Below, piece after piece: positions 20,427-28,428 of a stretch of DNA of 29,972 bases (position 1 is the stretch's first letter; each line of letters starts with the position of its first letter). Position numbers and translations under genes: made by a program. This DNA is from a virus. The stretch spans positions 1 through 29,972 of IMG/VR virus record IMGVR_UViG_3300033148_002226, one strand, 5' to 3'. Below the pieces are notes generated by a model. It worked only from the letters and a program-made list of their open reading frames with translations, did not search any database and had not been told where the DNA came from.

Positions 20427-21664
20427 TGAGTGCGATAAGTTATTTTTTATCTTATCCAACCGCTGAAGGTTATTCTGATTTCATTGAAATCACTGATGAT
20501 ATTTTATCCAGTAGCGCAGGAAATATAAAACAAAACCTTGAAGCAAATGAATATGATGTTGGTAAAATAACTTTTGACAACACTAAGATTGTTTTAAGGA
20601 ATGAACATTCTGCTTATTCTGAAGCAATAAACCCTTCTTCTATTTTTGAATATAAAAGAGACGAAACCATAATCAAAATTGAGTGGAATTTTAACACGTA
20701 TGGAATTGCTTGTGGTGATCCTGAATGTGGTAATACTTTCTTATCAAATCCCAGGGTTTTATTTAAAGGATTGATTGAAGATAACTCAACAAGTTTTGAC
20801 GTTAAAACACAAACAATAACTTTTAAAATTTTATCACTTGATTCAATTATCAACAAAGTTGAAACGCCTTATTCAGATTTATTAATAACTGATGACGCTG
20901 AAACGCTTGTTTATAAGATATTAAATCAGCAAAAAATAACACAATTTTTTAATGTCGAAACTGCAAACATTTCTTTACCTAATAATTTTACAGCGGATGA
21001 TATTATTTCACTTGAAGGAACAAATTGCCTAGAAGCGCTTCAAGATATTTTAACAATGGCGAACGGCATTATGTATGTGAAAGATGATATATGTCATGTA
21101 CGTTCTAGGACACCAGATGTTGATTCATCATTTATATTTTATGGACCTTCTTCAGATGAAGGGATTGAAAACATTGAAAATATTTCTTCATATAGTACAG
21201 GGCTTAATAGGTGTTTCAATTATTGGTTTTGGGAAGATGACAACGTTAATATAAACCAATCGTTTTCGGATTCAATATCTTTTCACGGTGAAAGAAGAAA
21301 AGGGTTGTTCAGTAAACTAATCACTGACACTGGAAAAATTACGGCCGTTTTAACGTCTTATTTATTTGAGTTTGGTTTTCCTGCAACCGAATTAACTTTA
21401 ACAGCTCCAATGTATACACCAATTGTTGACCTGGAATTTTTAAACAAAGTTAACATAGATTATCCATCTGATGTTTTGCCTATTGCCAACGATTCAACAA
21501 CGAGATATGCGCAATCAAGATATGGCGATGGACCTGATGGCGGGATTTACGCAAGAACAATAAATTCATTATTCATTTCTTCTGATCAGAATTGGAAGAT
21601 TTTAAATATTAATATTAATCAGAAAGGTCAAAAAGTAACTTTCAAACTTAGAGAGGTTTTATAA
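20426..21664 (+). CDS. Tail hub / baseplate-type protein
   Basis: A 412-residue protein in the place of the tail hub. The pattern FIEITDDILSSSAGNIKQNL, ITFDNTKIVLRNEHSAYS, the small Cys-bearing loop YGIACGDPECGNTF, VLFKGLIEDNS and TQTITFKILSLDSIINK follows tail proteins that form a ring of gp27-like folds. The C-terminal strand (KILNININQKGQKVTFKLRE) is usual for such proteins. It would connect the tube to the fibre proteins encoded next. It overlaps its neighbours by one base on either side. Confidence 0.7.
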   Translation: MSAISYFLSYPTAEGYSDFIEITDDILSSSAGNIKQNLEANEYDVGKITFDNTKIVLRNEHSAYSEAINPSSIFEYKRDETIIKIEWNFNTYGIACGDPECGNTFLSNPRVLFKGLIEDNSTSFDVKTQTITFKILSLDSIINKVETPYSDLLITDDAETLVYKILNQQKITQFFNVETANISLPNNFTADDIISLEGTNCLEALQDILTMANGIMYVKDDICHVRSRTPDVDSSFIFYGPSSDEGIENIENISSYSTGLNRCFNYWFWEDDNVNINQSFSDSISFHGERRKGLFSKLITDTGKITAVLTSYLFEFGFPATELTLTAPMYTPIVDLEFLNKVNIDYPSDVLPIANDSTTRYAQSRYGDGPDGGIYARTINSLFISSDQNWKILNININQKGQKVTFKLREVL

Positions 21665-22425
21665 TGGGAACTAACACCCTTCCATCGGCGGTTGATGGTA
21701 ATGTCATTCCAGCTTCGCACCATAATGCACTGGTGGAAGCTTTTTTACAAGTTATCGTTCCCAGGAACGCGGCAAAGGCGCCAACAGATTTAGCAGGTCA
21801 ACTAGGTAATTCACTTTACAGATTTGCCAGGGCTTATTGCGCTGAATATTTAATTGGTGAAACTGCGGACAACTTAAAAATATATTCGCCAAATCCTGAT
21901 GAACTTTGGATTCAAAATGATAACGATGATTCTATAAGAATTAAAAATGGTTCGATTGATGTTGTTTCGGGTGGTAACGTAATATTAACCGTTACGCCTA
22001 CTGGTATTTTTAACGAAAAGGTAATAAGTCACAACGCTTTAAAGACAAATACGAAGCACAACACATCGACTTTTAATAAAAACTATGAAGCTGATTATGA
22101 AACAATGTTTTCATCTACATTAAGCAATTGTATAGCCGGCAAGAAAATAAAATTAATGTTTGCTGCAAACTACGCTGCAAACCCTGCTATGGATGTTAGA
22201 ATAAAAATAAATGGGACAATAGTTCAAACATTAACAGCGTTTGTTGATTCGTCTGATTACCCTTATATTACTGGTGGCCCTGGAAGTATTTACACGGATT
22301 CAACAACTACTTACAAAACTCATTATTATATCTATACAGTTCCATCAAACGGAAATTACACTTTCTTAGTTGAATACCGTGATGGCGTGGCTTGGAATGG
22401 AACTTACACTTTAGAGGAGCTTTAA
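21664..22425 (+). CDS. Tail fibre / receptor-binding-type protein
   Basis: A 253-residue protein. The N-terminus NTLPSAVDGNVIPASHHNAL, then VPRNAAKAPTDLAGQLGNSLY is a common docking part of siphophage tip fibres ('dG..I...H.N.l..a....~~vPRn'). The middle has short beta repeats (LWIQNDNDDSIRIKNG). The C-terminal 120 residues (AGKKIKLMFAANYAAN, DVRIKINGTIVQTL, YIYTVPSNGNYTFLVEYRDG) form a jelly-roll-like domain that could bind the cell surface. It follows the hub gene directly, with a one-base overlap. Confidence 0.68.
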   Translation: MGTNTLPSAVDGNVIPASHHNALVEAFLQVIVPRNAAKAPTDLAGQLGNSLYRFARAYCAEYLIGETADNLKIYSPNPDELWIQNDNDDSIRIKNGSIDVVSGGNVILTVTPTGIFNEKVISHNALKTNTKHNTSTFNKNYEADYETMFSSTLSNCIAGKKIKLMFAANYAANPAMDVRIKINGTIVQTLTAFVDSSDYPYITGGPGSIYTDSTTTYKTHYYIYTVPSNGNYTFLVEYRDGVAWNGTYTLEEL

Positions 22426-22426
22426 A

Positions 22427-22861
22427 ATGGCAAGCTTTAACGAGATACCTGTAAGACAAAACGGAAAAGATCATTTAATTCAGGCAAGTTGGTTTAATGT
22501 TATAAGAACAAAACTTGTCGAAGCTTTTGGAACAGGTGGTTATATACTTGAACAGGATCCGCAAACGGTTGTGGCTTCAGGTGAAATAACTTATGATGCT
22601 GTTGCTTTTAAGCCTTTAATACCTTTAGAAGGTGATGGCGGTCCTGTAACTTTATCAAATACACCCTTTGGAACAACTCATGGTTTTTTCGGTGGAAAAG
22701 AGATTATTTTACTAGGTTCTTCTGATACTAATACAGTGACTTTAGAAGTTAATGACATTGATGAAGGGATTATATCGAATGGTAAAATCGTTTTGACAAA
22801 ATATGATCAAGTAATTTTAATATATAACGCAAACTTAAAACGATTCATAAGAAAGGAATAG
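22427..22861 (+). CDS. Fibre-type virion protein with related docking segment
   Basis: A 144-residue protein. The start (EIPVRQNGKDHLIQASWFNV, then LVEAFG) has the same layout as the docking part of the previous protein: a G, then 'hlI.AS..N' and a helix with LVEAF. The rest is beta-rich (VTLSNTPFGTTHGFFGGKEI, NTVTLEVNDIDEGIISNGKI, IYNANLKRFIRKE), a layout frequent in fibre tips. It probably joins the tail tip too. No signal peptide, in contrast to the three following genes. Confidence 0.6.
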   Translation: MASFNEIPVRQNGKDHLIQASWFNVIRTKLVEAFGTGGYILEQDPQTVVASGEITYDAVAFKPLIPLEGDGGPVTLSNTPFGTTHGFFGGKEIILLGSSDTNTVTLEVNDIDEGIISNGKIVLTKYDQVILIYNANLKRFIRKE

Positions 22862-22865
22862 ATTT

Positions 22866-24224
22866 ATGAAATTTTTACTTTTATTAATTTTACCTTTTAT
22901 TGCTTTTGGATATACACCCAGCAATGATAGGACACTGGAAGCTGATAACATTACAAGTTTATCAACTGATTATGTGACAATCAAGAAACCTTTAGAATTG
23001 GACCTTGAAACAATTTTTACAATTCTTTCAACGCCCGCAACTCCAGCGGCAGGATATGTTAAATTATATCCAAAAAGTGATGATAAATTTTATAGATTAA
23101 ATTCATCAGGTGTTGAATCTTTAGTTGGTTTAGAATTTACAAGTGTAAATGATAACAGACTTGTAAAATCTGATGGAACTTCAGGAACGTCAATCCAGGA
23201 ATCAGGAATTACAATTGATGATTCTAATAACGTTTCAAACATTAATGACTTATCATTGAACGGAACAACAACTTTAAACGTTCTTTTGAATGGTCCAGTT
23301 AAAGCAACTTTAGGTGTTATATCATCAGGCGATATTGATTTAACTTCTGAAGTTACTGGAATTTTACCAATTGCCAACGGTGGTACTGGTTCAGCGACTC
23401 AAAATTATGTTGACCTTACAACAGCGCAAACAATTGCAGGGCTTAAAACTTTTTCAGATGATTTAACTTTATCAAGTACAGGTGCGATTCAATTACCTGT
23501 TGGGACTGAACTGCAAAGACCTACAGGCGTAGCAGGTAAATTAAGATTCAATTCTGATAGTTCTGAGGCTGAAATTTATGACGGTACTGCATGGGCCGCT
23601 GTTGGTGGCGGGGTTGATTTGCTTGCTAAGGGTAGTTTATTAGGAAGTGACGGCGCTATCAATACTGAATTTCTAGCTTGCGCGGATGATGAAATAATTG
23701 TGTGGGATGCCGCTGAAACACTTGGATTTAAGTGCGATGTAATCCCTGATATGAGTCTTCCCTTAATGGCTAAAGGTTCTTTAGTAACTTCAAATGGGAC
23801 TGCCAATGGTGAGTTCACTGCTTGTGCAGATGGTGAAGTCTTAGTTTGGGATGCTGCTGAAGCATCAGGTATAAAGTGTCTAAACGTAGCTTTTACGGAC
23901 GCCGTTTCAACCCCACTTTCTACAGGCAAGGCAAAAGTTTGTTCTTGGCAGGGTAATAGCAACGGGACTATTATTAGGGAGTATGGAGATTGTATATTGT
24001 CTACAACTCAAAATGGGACGGGAGACTTCTCGCATAACTTCAATGCTTCTTATTGGGGAGAAATTCCGAATTGCACTTGCGTAGCAGAAGTCCCTACGGG
24101 ACTTAGAGAATGTATGAATATAGCTACCACAACAGGGTTTTCTAGGGTAGCAACAGGATCAACATCATCAGGTGCTTATAGCAGCTTTAAACACAAAATA
24201 ATATGCCACGGCGTAGCACCATAA
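22866..24224 (+). CDS. Fibre-like protein with signal peptide and 48-residue tandem repeat
   Basis: A 452-residue protein. It begins with a Sec signal (MKFLLLLILPFIAFGYT), not expected for a virion fibre. The body is fibre-like: GYVKLYPKSDDKFYRLNSSG, ILPIANGGTGSATQNYVDLT followed by AGLKTFSDDLTL, and QLPVGTELQRPTGVAGKLRF, all common phage fibre modules. Bases about 23618-23880 encode two tandem repeats with AKGSL, an FxACADxExxVWDAAE core and a KC end. The C-terminal part has six or more cysteines (KVCSWQ, YGDCIL, NCTC), which would form disulfides only outside the cytoplasm. It could be exported and assembled on the cell surface. Confidence 0.68.
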   Translation: MKFLLLLILPFIAFGYTPSNDRTLEADNITSLSTDYVTIKKPLELDLETIFTILSTPATPAAGYVKLYPKSDDKFYRLNSSGVESLVGLEFTSVNDNRLVKSDGTSGTSIQESGITIDDSNNVSNINDLSLNGTTTLNVLLNGPVKATLGVISSGDIDLTSEVTGILPIANGGTGSATQNYVDLTTAQTIAGLKTFSDDLTLSSTGAIQLPVGTELQRPTGVAGKLRFNSDSSEAEIYDGTAWAAVGGGVDLLAKGSLLGSDGAINTEFLACADDEIIVWDAAETLGFKCDVIPDMSLPLMAKGSLVTSNGTANGEFTACADGEVLVWDAAEASGIKCLNVAFTDAVSTPLSTGKAKVCSWQGNSNGTIIREYGDCILSTTQNGTGDFSHNFNASYWGEIPNCTCVAEVPTGLRECMNIATTTGFSRVATGSTSSGAYSSFKHKIICHGVAP

Positions 24225-24232
24225 GGGGAAAT

Positions 24233-24739
24233 ATGAAATTATTATTATTACTGACATTAATTACTTTAAGTGCTCAAGCGTCTTTTATTGGTACGTCCAA
24301 AGTAGATGTTTGCGAAGACGGTAGGAGATACTTCAAGATCGAAAGTCATTGTGTGACTTTTTACAGTGAGTCTTGTGTAGAGGTTGATAACGAATACAGA
24401 TGCGAATACTCCAAAGTAGAGAACGGTGTTGTAGGTATTGACCACGTTAAAAAAGCTGCTTACGACTTGGAACAAATCGCAATCGCTGAAGAAGCAAATA
24501 AAATAGAGCAAGGGAAAATCAATATGGCAAAATGTGATGAAGCTTTGGCGTATTTAAGCGGAAATAATGCGGGCAAAACAGAAGCAGAAGTTGATGCTAT
24601 GGCGTTACTATTTGCAGATATTTATGAAGCATTAAAGTCACATAGAAGGGATAAAGCTATAAGGCTTATAACAGAAAAAACGGTTGATCCAAGTTTGGAA
24701 CCGTTGAGAAGTAAATTACTTGAAATTTTAACACCATAG
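24233..24739 (+). CDS. Secreted hypothetical protein
   Basis: A 168-residue protein with a Sec signal (MKLLLLLTLITLSAQASF, cut likely after ASA- or SAQA-type site). The start is the ATG at 24233 with AAGGGGAA before it; an earlier in-frame ATG lies inside the previous gene and would bury the signal. The mature part has cysteines CEDG, HCVTFYSESC and RCEY, then a helix (KKAAYDLEQIAIAEEANKIE) and a last helical bundle. No family is recognised. It is the second of three neighbouring exported proteins after the fibre genes. Confidence 0.62.
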   Translation: MKLLLLLTLITLSAQASFIGTSKVDVCEDGRRYFKIESHCVTFYSESCVEVDNEYRCEYSKVENGVVGIDHVKKAAYDLEQIAIAEEANKIEQGKINMAKCDEALAYLSGNNAGKTEAEVDAMALLFADIYEALKSHRRDKAIRLITEKTVDPSLEPLRSKLLEILTP

Positions 24740-24747
24740 GAGGAAGC

Positions 24748-25158
24748 ATGAAAATTTTATTGATATTATTAAGTCTAAATACATTCGCAGGATTTACAGA
24801 ATTTCCGCCTATTAGTGGCGGCGTAGGTGGCGGTGGTGGCGGTGGTGATTACCCGCAAGAATATACCGAAACGGAAGTATCTGATGGAACATGGAAAAAC
24901 ATTGCAGCATTTAGAAGATGTTTCACTATAACAAATGAAACTACAGGGCAAGATGTTCTTATAACTACATTTGCGGCAAATCTGAACATGATTACAGGCT
25001 ATAACTATTTCGCAAACCTTCAATTGGTTGTGAATTATGCGGTTGCTAGTGGTTACGGTGCGGTTGTATATGATCCCGCGGATGGTCATGTTTCAGTATA
25101 TACATCTTCTTACAAGTTTGGAGCTGGTGAAGCTTTTTGCTTAAGATACACTAAATAA
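24748..25158 (+). CDS. Secreted protein with glycine-rich linker
   Basis: A 136-residue protein with a signal peptide (MKILLILLSLNTFAGF), a Gly-rich hinge (GGVGGGGGGGDY), then a beta domain (ETEVSDGTWKNIAAFRRCFT, ETTGQDVLITTFAAN, QLVVNYAVASGYGAVVYDP, AGEAFCLRYTK) with two cysteines that could pair. The hinge and small beta domain resemble fibre tips or adhesin-like heads. It is the third of three exported proteins. Its stop overlaps the amidase start by one base, so it may be co-expressed with lysis. Confidence 0.62.
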   Translation: MKILLILLSLNTFAGFTEFPPISGGVGGGGGGGDYPQEYTETEVSDGTWKNIAAFRRCFTITNETTGQDVLITTFAANLNMITGYNYFANLQLVVNYAVASGYGAVVYDPADGHVSVYTSSYKFGAGEAFCLRYTK

Positions 25159-25739
25159 TGAAAATAGCTTTAATAATCGGGCATACCAAAAGGCAACCAG
25201 GCGCAACAAATTACCAAGGTGAAACAGAATTTGAATTTAATAGTTCCGTTTGCGCCAGGGTGTCAATGGCTTTTGACTCTGATGATTTAAGAATATTTGA
25301 TAAATCAGATCATTATCAAAAAAGGGTTGAAGCTTTTAACCCCGACTTGATTGTCGAAATGCATTTTAATGCTTTTAAAAGCCCTGCATTTGGTTGTGAA
25401 GCGCAAGTTTTGAAATCTAATACAGAAGCCAGGGAACACGCTGAATATCTTTTAAAGGCTTTTTATAAACGTTTCAGGATAAAAAATAGGGGTGTTAAAA
25501 CACTTAATACAAAAGATGATAGGGGCTTCCAAAACCTTTACAAGTTTAAAGAACGGACCGCGTTAATATTCGAGCCATGTTTTGCAAACTTTGAAACAAA
25601 AGATTCTAAGAAAATAATAGGTGATTTTAACGGCTACTGCGATTTTTTAATTGAATACTTTCACAAATTGCAAAAAGAAAAGCATAATGTATTAACAAAA
25701 ATGATTGAACTAATTCAATCAATATTCCAGGAGAACTAG
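25158..25739 (+). CDS. Endolysin, N-acetylmuramoyl-L-alanine amidase (Amidase_3)
   Basis: A 193-residue enzyme that cuts the bond between N-acetylmuramic acid and the peptide stem of peptidoglycan. It shows the Amidase_3 layout: IIGHTKRQPGA supplies the first zinc His (H9), a Glu follows in the ETEFEFN segment (E24 or E26), VEMHFNA gives the second His (H69), and ALIFEPCF the catalytic Glu (E139). There is no signal peptide, so a holin or pore is needed for access. It opens the lysis cassette. The C-terminal helix (FLIEYFHKLQKEKHN and on) is basic and may bind the wall or be a linker. Confidence 0.9.
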   Translation: MKIALIIGHTKRQPGATNYQGETEFEFNSSVCARVSMAFDSDDLRIFDKSDHYQKRVEAFNPDLIVEMHFNAFKSPAFGCEAQVLKSNTEAREHAEYLLKAFYKRFRIKNRGVKTLNTKDDRGFQNLYKFKERTALIFEPCFANFETKDSKKIIGDFNGYCDFLIEYFHKLQKEKHNVLTKMIELIQSIFQEN

Positions 25740-25741
25740 TT

Positions 25742-25975
25742 ATGTCTATGAAGAAAACACAATTAACAATTCTAAAAAACAACATCAATCTTGGTGGTTT
25801 ACTAGCTGATGAAATTGATCTGGCTTTAAGACCTGCACTTCAAAAAGTTGTTGATGATTCATCAAATCCATTTGATGACATGCTTATGGCAACAGTTTAC
25901 CCTCTTTTAGATGCTGAACTTAAAAAGTTAATCGAAAAGCACGTGAACCCACTTTTTGACGTTGATGAAGAATAG
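25742..25975 (+). CDS. Small hypothetical lysis-region protein (77 aa)
   Basis: A 77-residue, helical protein with AGGAG upstream. Segments: KTQLTILKNNINLGGLLADE, IDLALRPALQKVVDDSS, FDDMLMATVYPLLDAELKKL, then KHVNPLFDVDEE. It has no obvious membrane segment, although the middle helices are amphipathic. It lies between endolysin and the spanin-like pair, so a lysis-related role (for example pinholin-like or antiholin-like) is possible but not shown. Its 3' end overlaps the next gene. Confidence 0.55.
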   Translation: MSMKKTQLTILKNNINLGGLLADEIDLALRPALQKVVDDSSNPFDDMLMATVYPLLDAELKKLIEKHVNPLFDVDEE

Positions 25976-26282
25976 AAAGGAATCTTTCTTTTCTAAGTTA
26001 ATAACTGCGCTTAAACCCGCGGTTATTAATTTTTTAAGAACCAAAGTTGTTAAGCTTGCTTTAAAGAAAATCGTTGGTTCAGCGGTGGCGGGTGGAATTT
26101 ATGGTTGGATAATAACATATATCGTGGAAGAACTTTACGATGAAATTGCAAAGCCTATAATTCAAATGGCATTTAGACAAATGGGGTATTTATATGAAGT
26201 CAAAAAAGGTGAACACATACTTAAAAGAATTGAAAACGCTGATGATTTCGATGAGTGGCATGATGCTGTTAATGATGCTTAG
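25965..26282 (+). CDS. Membrane protein of the lysis cassette, probable i-spanin or holin
   Basis: A 105-residue protein starting at the ATG of MKNRKESFFSKL; GTTG/TTG codons upstream are less likely. The basic N-terminus is followed by a helix and one membrane segment (IVGSAVAGGIYGWIITYIVE), then about 50 charged residues (KPIIQMAFRQMGYLYEVKKG). The topology N-in, C-out fits an inner membrane spanin. The next gene, in another frame, starts inside this one and encodes a short lipoprotein, which is the classical i-spanin/o-spanin nesting. A holin is the alternative; no other holin candidate with more segments is nearby. Confidence 0.6.
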   Translation: MKNRKESFFSKLITALKPAVINFLRTKVVKLALKKIVGSAVAGGIYGWIITYIVEELYDEIAKPIIQMAFRQMGYLYEVKKGEHILKRIENADDFDEWHDAVNDA

Positions 26283-26544
26283 TTCTTGCAACCCACCAAC
26301 AATCAAAGGCCCTGTTAAAATGTACGCAATCAACACTTCAAAAAGCTTTGCCGCCAAAGGTGTTAAAAATCTGAATTATAAATCAAGAAAGAATAAAGTT
26401 GGTGAATGGATAAGACCGACTGAAGAAATAAGTTTGAATAGAGCGCCAACAAATATGATGTGCTTTTCAATGCGTACCTGGTTAAAAACAGTAAAACCGA
26501 CACTTAAAAAAGCATCGGATTACTATAAAGATTATTCTAAGTAA
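26194..26544 (+). CDS. Small lipoprotein, probable o-spanin
   Basis: A 116-residue protein in a different frame, starting 89 bases before the end of the previous gene. A basic N-terminus (KSKKVNTYLKELKT) leads to the hydrophobic stretch LMISMSGMMLLMM and the lipobox LSSC with Cys32. The mature part (NPPTIKGPVKMYAIN, then basic residues) is about 85 residues, longer than in lambda Rz1. It would sit in the outer membrane and join with the inner membrane partner to fuse membranes at the last step of lysis. Its stop overlaps the end of the convergent gene. Confidence 0.66.
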   Translation: MKSKKVNTYLKELKTLMISMSGMMLLMMLSSCNPPTIKGPVKMYAINTSKSFAAKGVKNLNYKSRKNKVGEWIRPTEEISLNRAPTNMMCFSMRTWLKTVKPTLKKASDYYKDYSK

Positions 26545-27196
26545 AAGGGTGATCTTCCCCAAAATAATCTAAAAAATTCTTTTTCCTGTTAATAAGTAAC
26601 AACATGAAATGACAATTCAAATCTTTAAGCTGAAGCCATATTAGATTTTTACCGGAAATGTTGTTTGTTTTATTATTTCTTTTGGCGATTGAAACAAAAG
26701 CATGAGCGTAAAAAGCAATTCTTTCATGAATAAATGTTTTCTTTTTGAAATATTTTTTCATGTAGTATCTATCATGCCACATAAGTTTAAAAGTTATCGG
26801 ATAAGCGGCGTAAATCTTTTCTTCCCATACTGCACGTTGTCCTTTGTTTCTAAGTGACCAAAGGGCTTTTATTTGGTCAATAAAAGAATACGATAAATCA
26901 GATTTATAAAATCGCCAGTTGCTTTGCATTAAAAAACCAGGATCAAGTAAACCCAAATGAACCATCCCAATTAATTCATCACGTGAAATAGGTGGTTCAA
27001 TTTTTCCTGGTAGTCTGTTTATATGTATAGGCACTAAAGATTTAACGCAGCTTAAAAATACATCACGTATATCAGCAATGGGAAAACCTAAAGCGTGCGC
27101 ATAAGCGGTGTAAATAAATCCATTGTTGCTTCTAGGTTCATTATTTTTACATGGTCTATTGTGATACAAACCATATTTACATATATAATTTTTCAT
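26537..27196 (-). CDS. Hypothetical phage protein (219 aa)
   Basis: A 219-residue protein. The ATG at 27196 overlaps the stop of the upstream metzincin-like gene (TAATG) and is chosen instead of an earlier ATG inside that gene. It starts MKNYICKYGLYHNRP and contains NNGFIYTAYAHALGFPI, PPISRDELIGMVHLG, a Trp/Phe-rich middle and basic C-terminal helices (RYYMKKYFKKKTFIHERIAF). No family is recognised. Coupling to the protease-like gene suggests joint action. No signal or clear membrane segment is visible; basic surface patches suggest nucleic acid or membrane contact, without proof. Confidence 0.62.
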   Translation of the reverse strand: MKNYICKYGLYHNRPCKNNEPRSNNGFIYTAYAHALGFPIADIRDVFLSCVKSLVPIHINRLPGKIEPPISRDELIGMVHLGLLDPGFLMQSNWRFYKSDLSYSFIDQIKALWSLRNKGQRAVWEEKIYAAYPITFKLMWHDRYYMKKYFKKKTFIHERIAFYAHAFVSIAKRNNKTNNISGKNLIWLQLKDLNCHFMLLLINRKKNFLDYFGEDHPFT

Positions 27197-27792
27197 TACG
27201 CAAGTACCTTGTAACATCTTTTGAAAAATAAAGTTTTCCATGAACGTTTGCAAATGGTTTTATATTTTCTTTTTTCTATTCCAAAAAGTTCCATGTATGA
27301 TATATTGTAAATCTTATTTATAAGGTAACAAATTGATAAAGGTCTTGTTTTGGTACGTCTAAAATCGTGACCGAATCCGCATTTATGTCCGTATTCATGG
27401 CACAAAGTAGAACCGCAAAGCATTGTTGAACGTTTATCAAAAAATTTAGTATTCATATAGATTGTAGGAATACTTCTTTTCGTGTATCCGATTACACCTT
27501 TCCAAGTGTAATAATCATCAACTTCAATATTAATAACCGCATCAAGTTCAGGACTTAAAACAGTTGCGCCACTCATAAACCTTTTGTAAATTAATTCAGG
27601 TGTTGATTTTTTCCAAACGGATCTTTCACCCAAATCAAAAGAATTACCATTTAAAACGTTTATAAAATTTCTTTTAAATACTTCACTATTTAAAACGTAA
27701 TTCATTTCCGTTTCAATTGTTTTTATTTTGGTTCTACGCTCCAAAGTGTCGAGCTTGCTTTCATCAATTATAACTTCAATTTTATTTTTCAT
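27196..27792 (-). CDS. Metzincin-type zinc metalloprotease-like protein
   Basis: A 198-residue protein with H132-E133-Y-G-H136-K-C-G139-F-G-H142-D143. This is a full HExxHxxGxxH motif: three His as zinc ligands and Glu as the catalytic base, as in metzincins. The preceding strand IPTIYMNTKFFD and the helix STMLCGSTLCHEYGH fit the fold. The N-terminal 80 residues are helical and the C-terminus is very basic (FGIEKRKYKTICKRSWK). There is no signal peptide, so it would act inside the cell or in the virion. Possible roles are cleavage of a host protein or self-maturation; unknown. Confidence 0.7.
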   Translation of the reverse strand: MKNKIEVIIDESKLDTLERRTKIKTIETEMNYVLNSEVFKRNFINVLNGNSFDLGERSVWKKSTPELIYKRFMSGATVLSPELDAVINIEVDDYYTWKGVIGYTKRSIPTIYMNTKFFDKRSTMLCGSTLCHEYGHKCGFGHDFRRTKTRPLSICYLINKIYNISYMELFGIEKRKYKTICKRSWKTLFFKRCYKVLA

Positions 27793-28081
27793 ATCTTATT
27801 TCCCTTAATTTCATTATTAATTTAACAAATTCCATGTTCCATGATTCTTCCTGGAAATACTCAAGTTTATGCACTTCACCATCTTCAGGCTGAATGAATA
27901 TTGTTTCATTCAAAAGAAATTCATTGTAAAGAAGTTTACTTTCAGCAACTTTAACAGTGAACCAACCAACATGACCTGATATATCAACAAAACCGCAATA
28001 TTTTGTTTCAGTGTTTATGTTGTAAATCAAATCCACGACTTCATTTATATACTTTTTGATTCTTAATTTATTCGCTTCCAT
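27782..28081 (-). CDS. Hypothetical protein (99 aa)
   Basis: A 99-residue protein starting MEANKLRIKKYINEVVDLIY. A helix is followed by beta strands (YCGFVDISGHVGWFTVKVAE, NETIFIQPEDGEVHKLEYF) and a last helix (WNMEFVKLIMKLREIRYEK). It overlaps the next gene by 11 bases and its ATG overlaps the previous stop by one base. No family is recognised. The beta region with conserved-looking Gly and Trp suggests a small binding domain. Confidence 0.58.
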   Translation of the reverse strand: MEANKLRIKKYINEVVDLIYNINTETKYCGFVDISGHVGWFTVKVAESKLLYNEFLLNETIFIQPEDGEVHKLEYFQEESWNMEFVKLIMKLREIRYEK

Positions 28082-28428
28082 TATAAAAGCTCATCAATTT
28101 TGATTGTTTTGGTTCCATGTTTTATCCCTTTCAATCTTGAAAGAATATACGTTGCGCCCATATGATAACCACCGCCATCGGGGCTTTCATTTTTGAACAT
28201 ATCCGCAAGGGCTTGCCCTTTTAATTGATTGGCTTTCAACCATTGCATCATTGACGGCCATTCTTTATAGTTGGATTTGATAAAATATAAAGCATTAAAA
28301 GCTTCTTGATTTCCATCCCATAAAAATTCAATAACTTTTCTAAGTCCTGCAAGTTCACCAGCTACAAACTTCATTTGAAGCTTTTCAGGGTTCATTGCCA
28401 ATAGTTTTTTATTCGTCACTTGATCCAC
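28081..28428 (-). CDS. Hypothetical protein, GTG start (115 aa)
   Basis: A 115-residue helical protein. The start is a GTG with AGGGG six bases before it, overlapping the end of the upstream gene by 20 bases; Met12 is an alternative without such a site. Helices: NPEKLQMKFVAGELAGLRKV, NQEAFNALYFIKSNYKEW, PSMMQWLKANQLKGQALADM. A Gly-rich turn (SPDGGGYHMGATYILSRLKG) follows. It resembles small phage proteins near DNA replication genes, but I do not know the family. Confidence 0.56.
   Translation of the reverse strand: MDQVTNKKLLAMNPEKLQMKFVAGELAGLRKVIEFLWDGNQEAFNALYFIKSNYKEWPSMMQWLKANQLKGQALADMFKNESPDGGGYHMGATYILSRLKGIKHGTKTIKIDELL

Noticed and set aside
24203-24232. Earlier start for the secreted protein at 24233
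   Set aside because: It would lie in the previous gene and put charged residues before a good signal peptide; the ATG at 24233 has AAGGGGAA.
24803-24850. Repetitive glycine codons as a micro-satellite or phase-variable tract
   Set aside because: The GGC/GGT/GGA codons vary too much for slippage; it is best read as a flexible protein linker.
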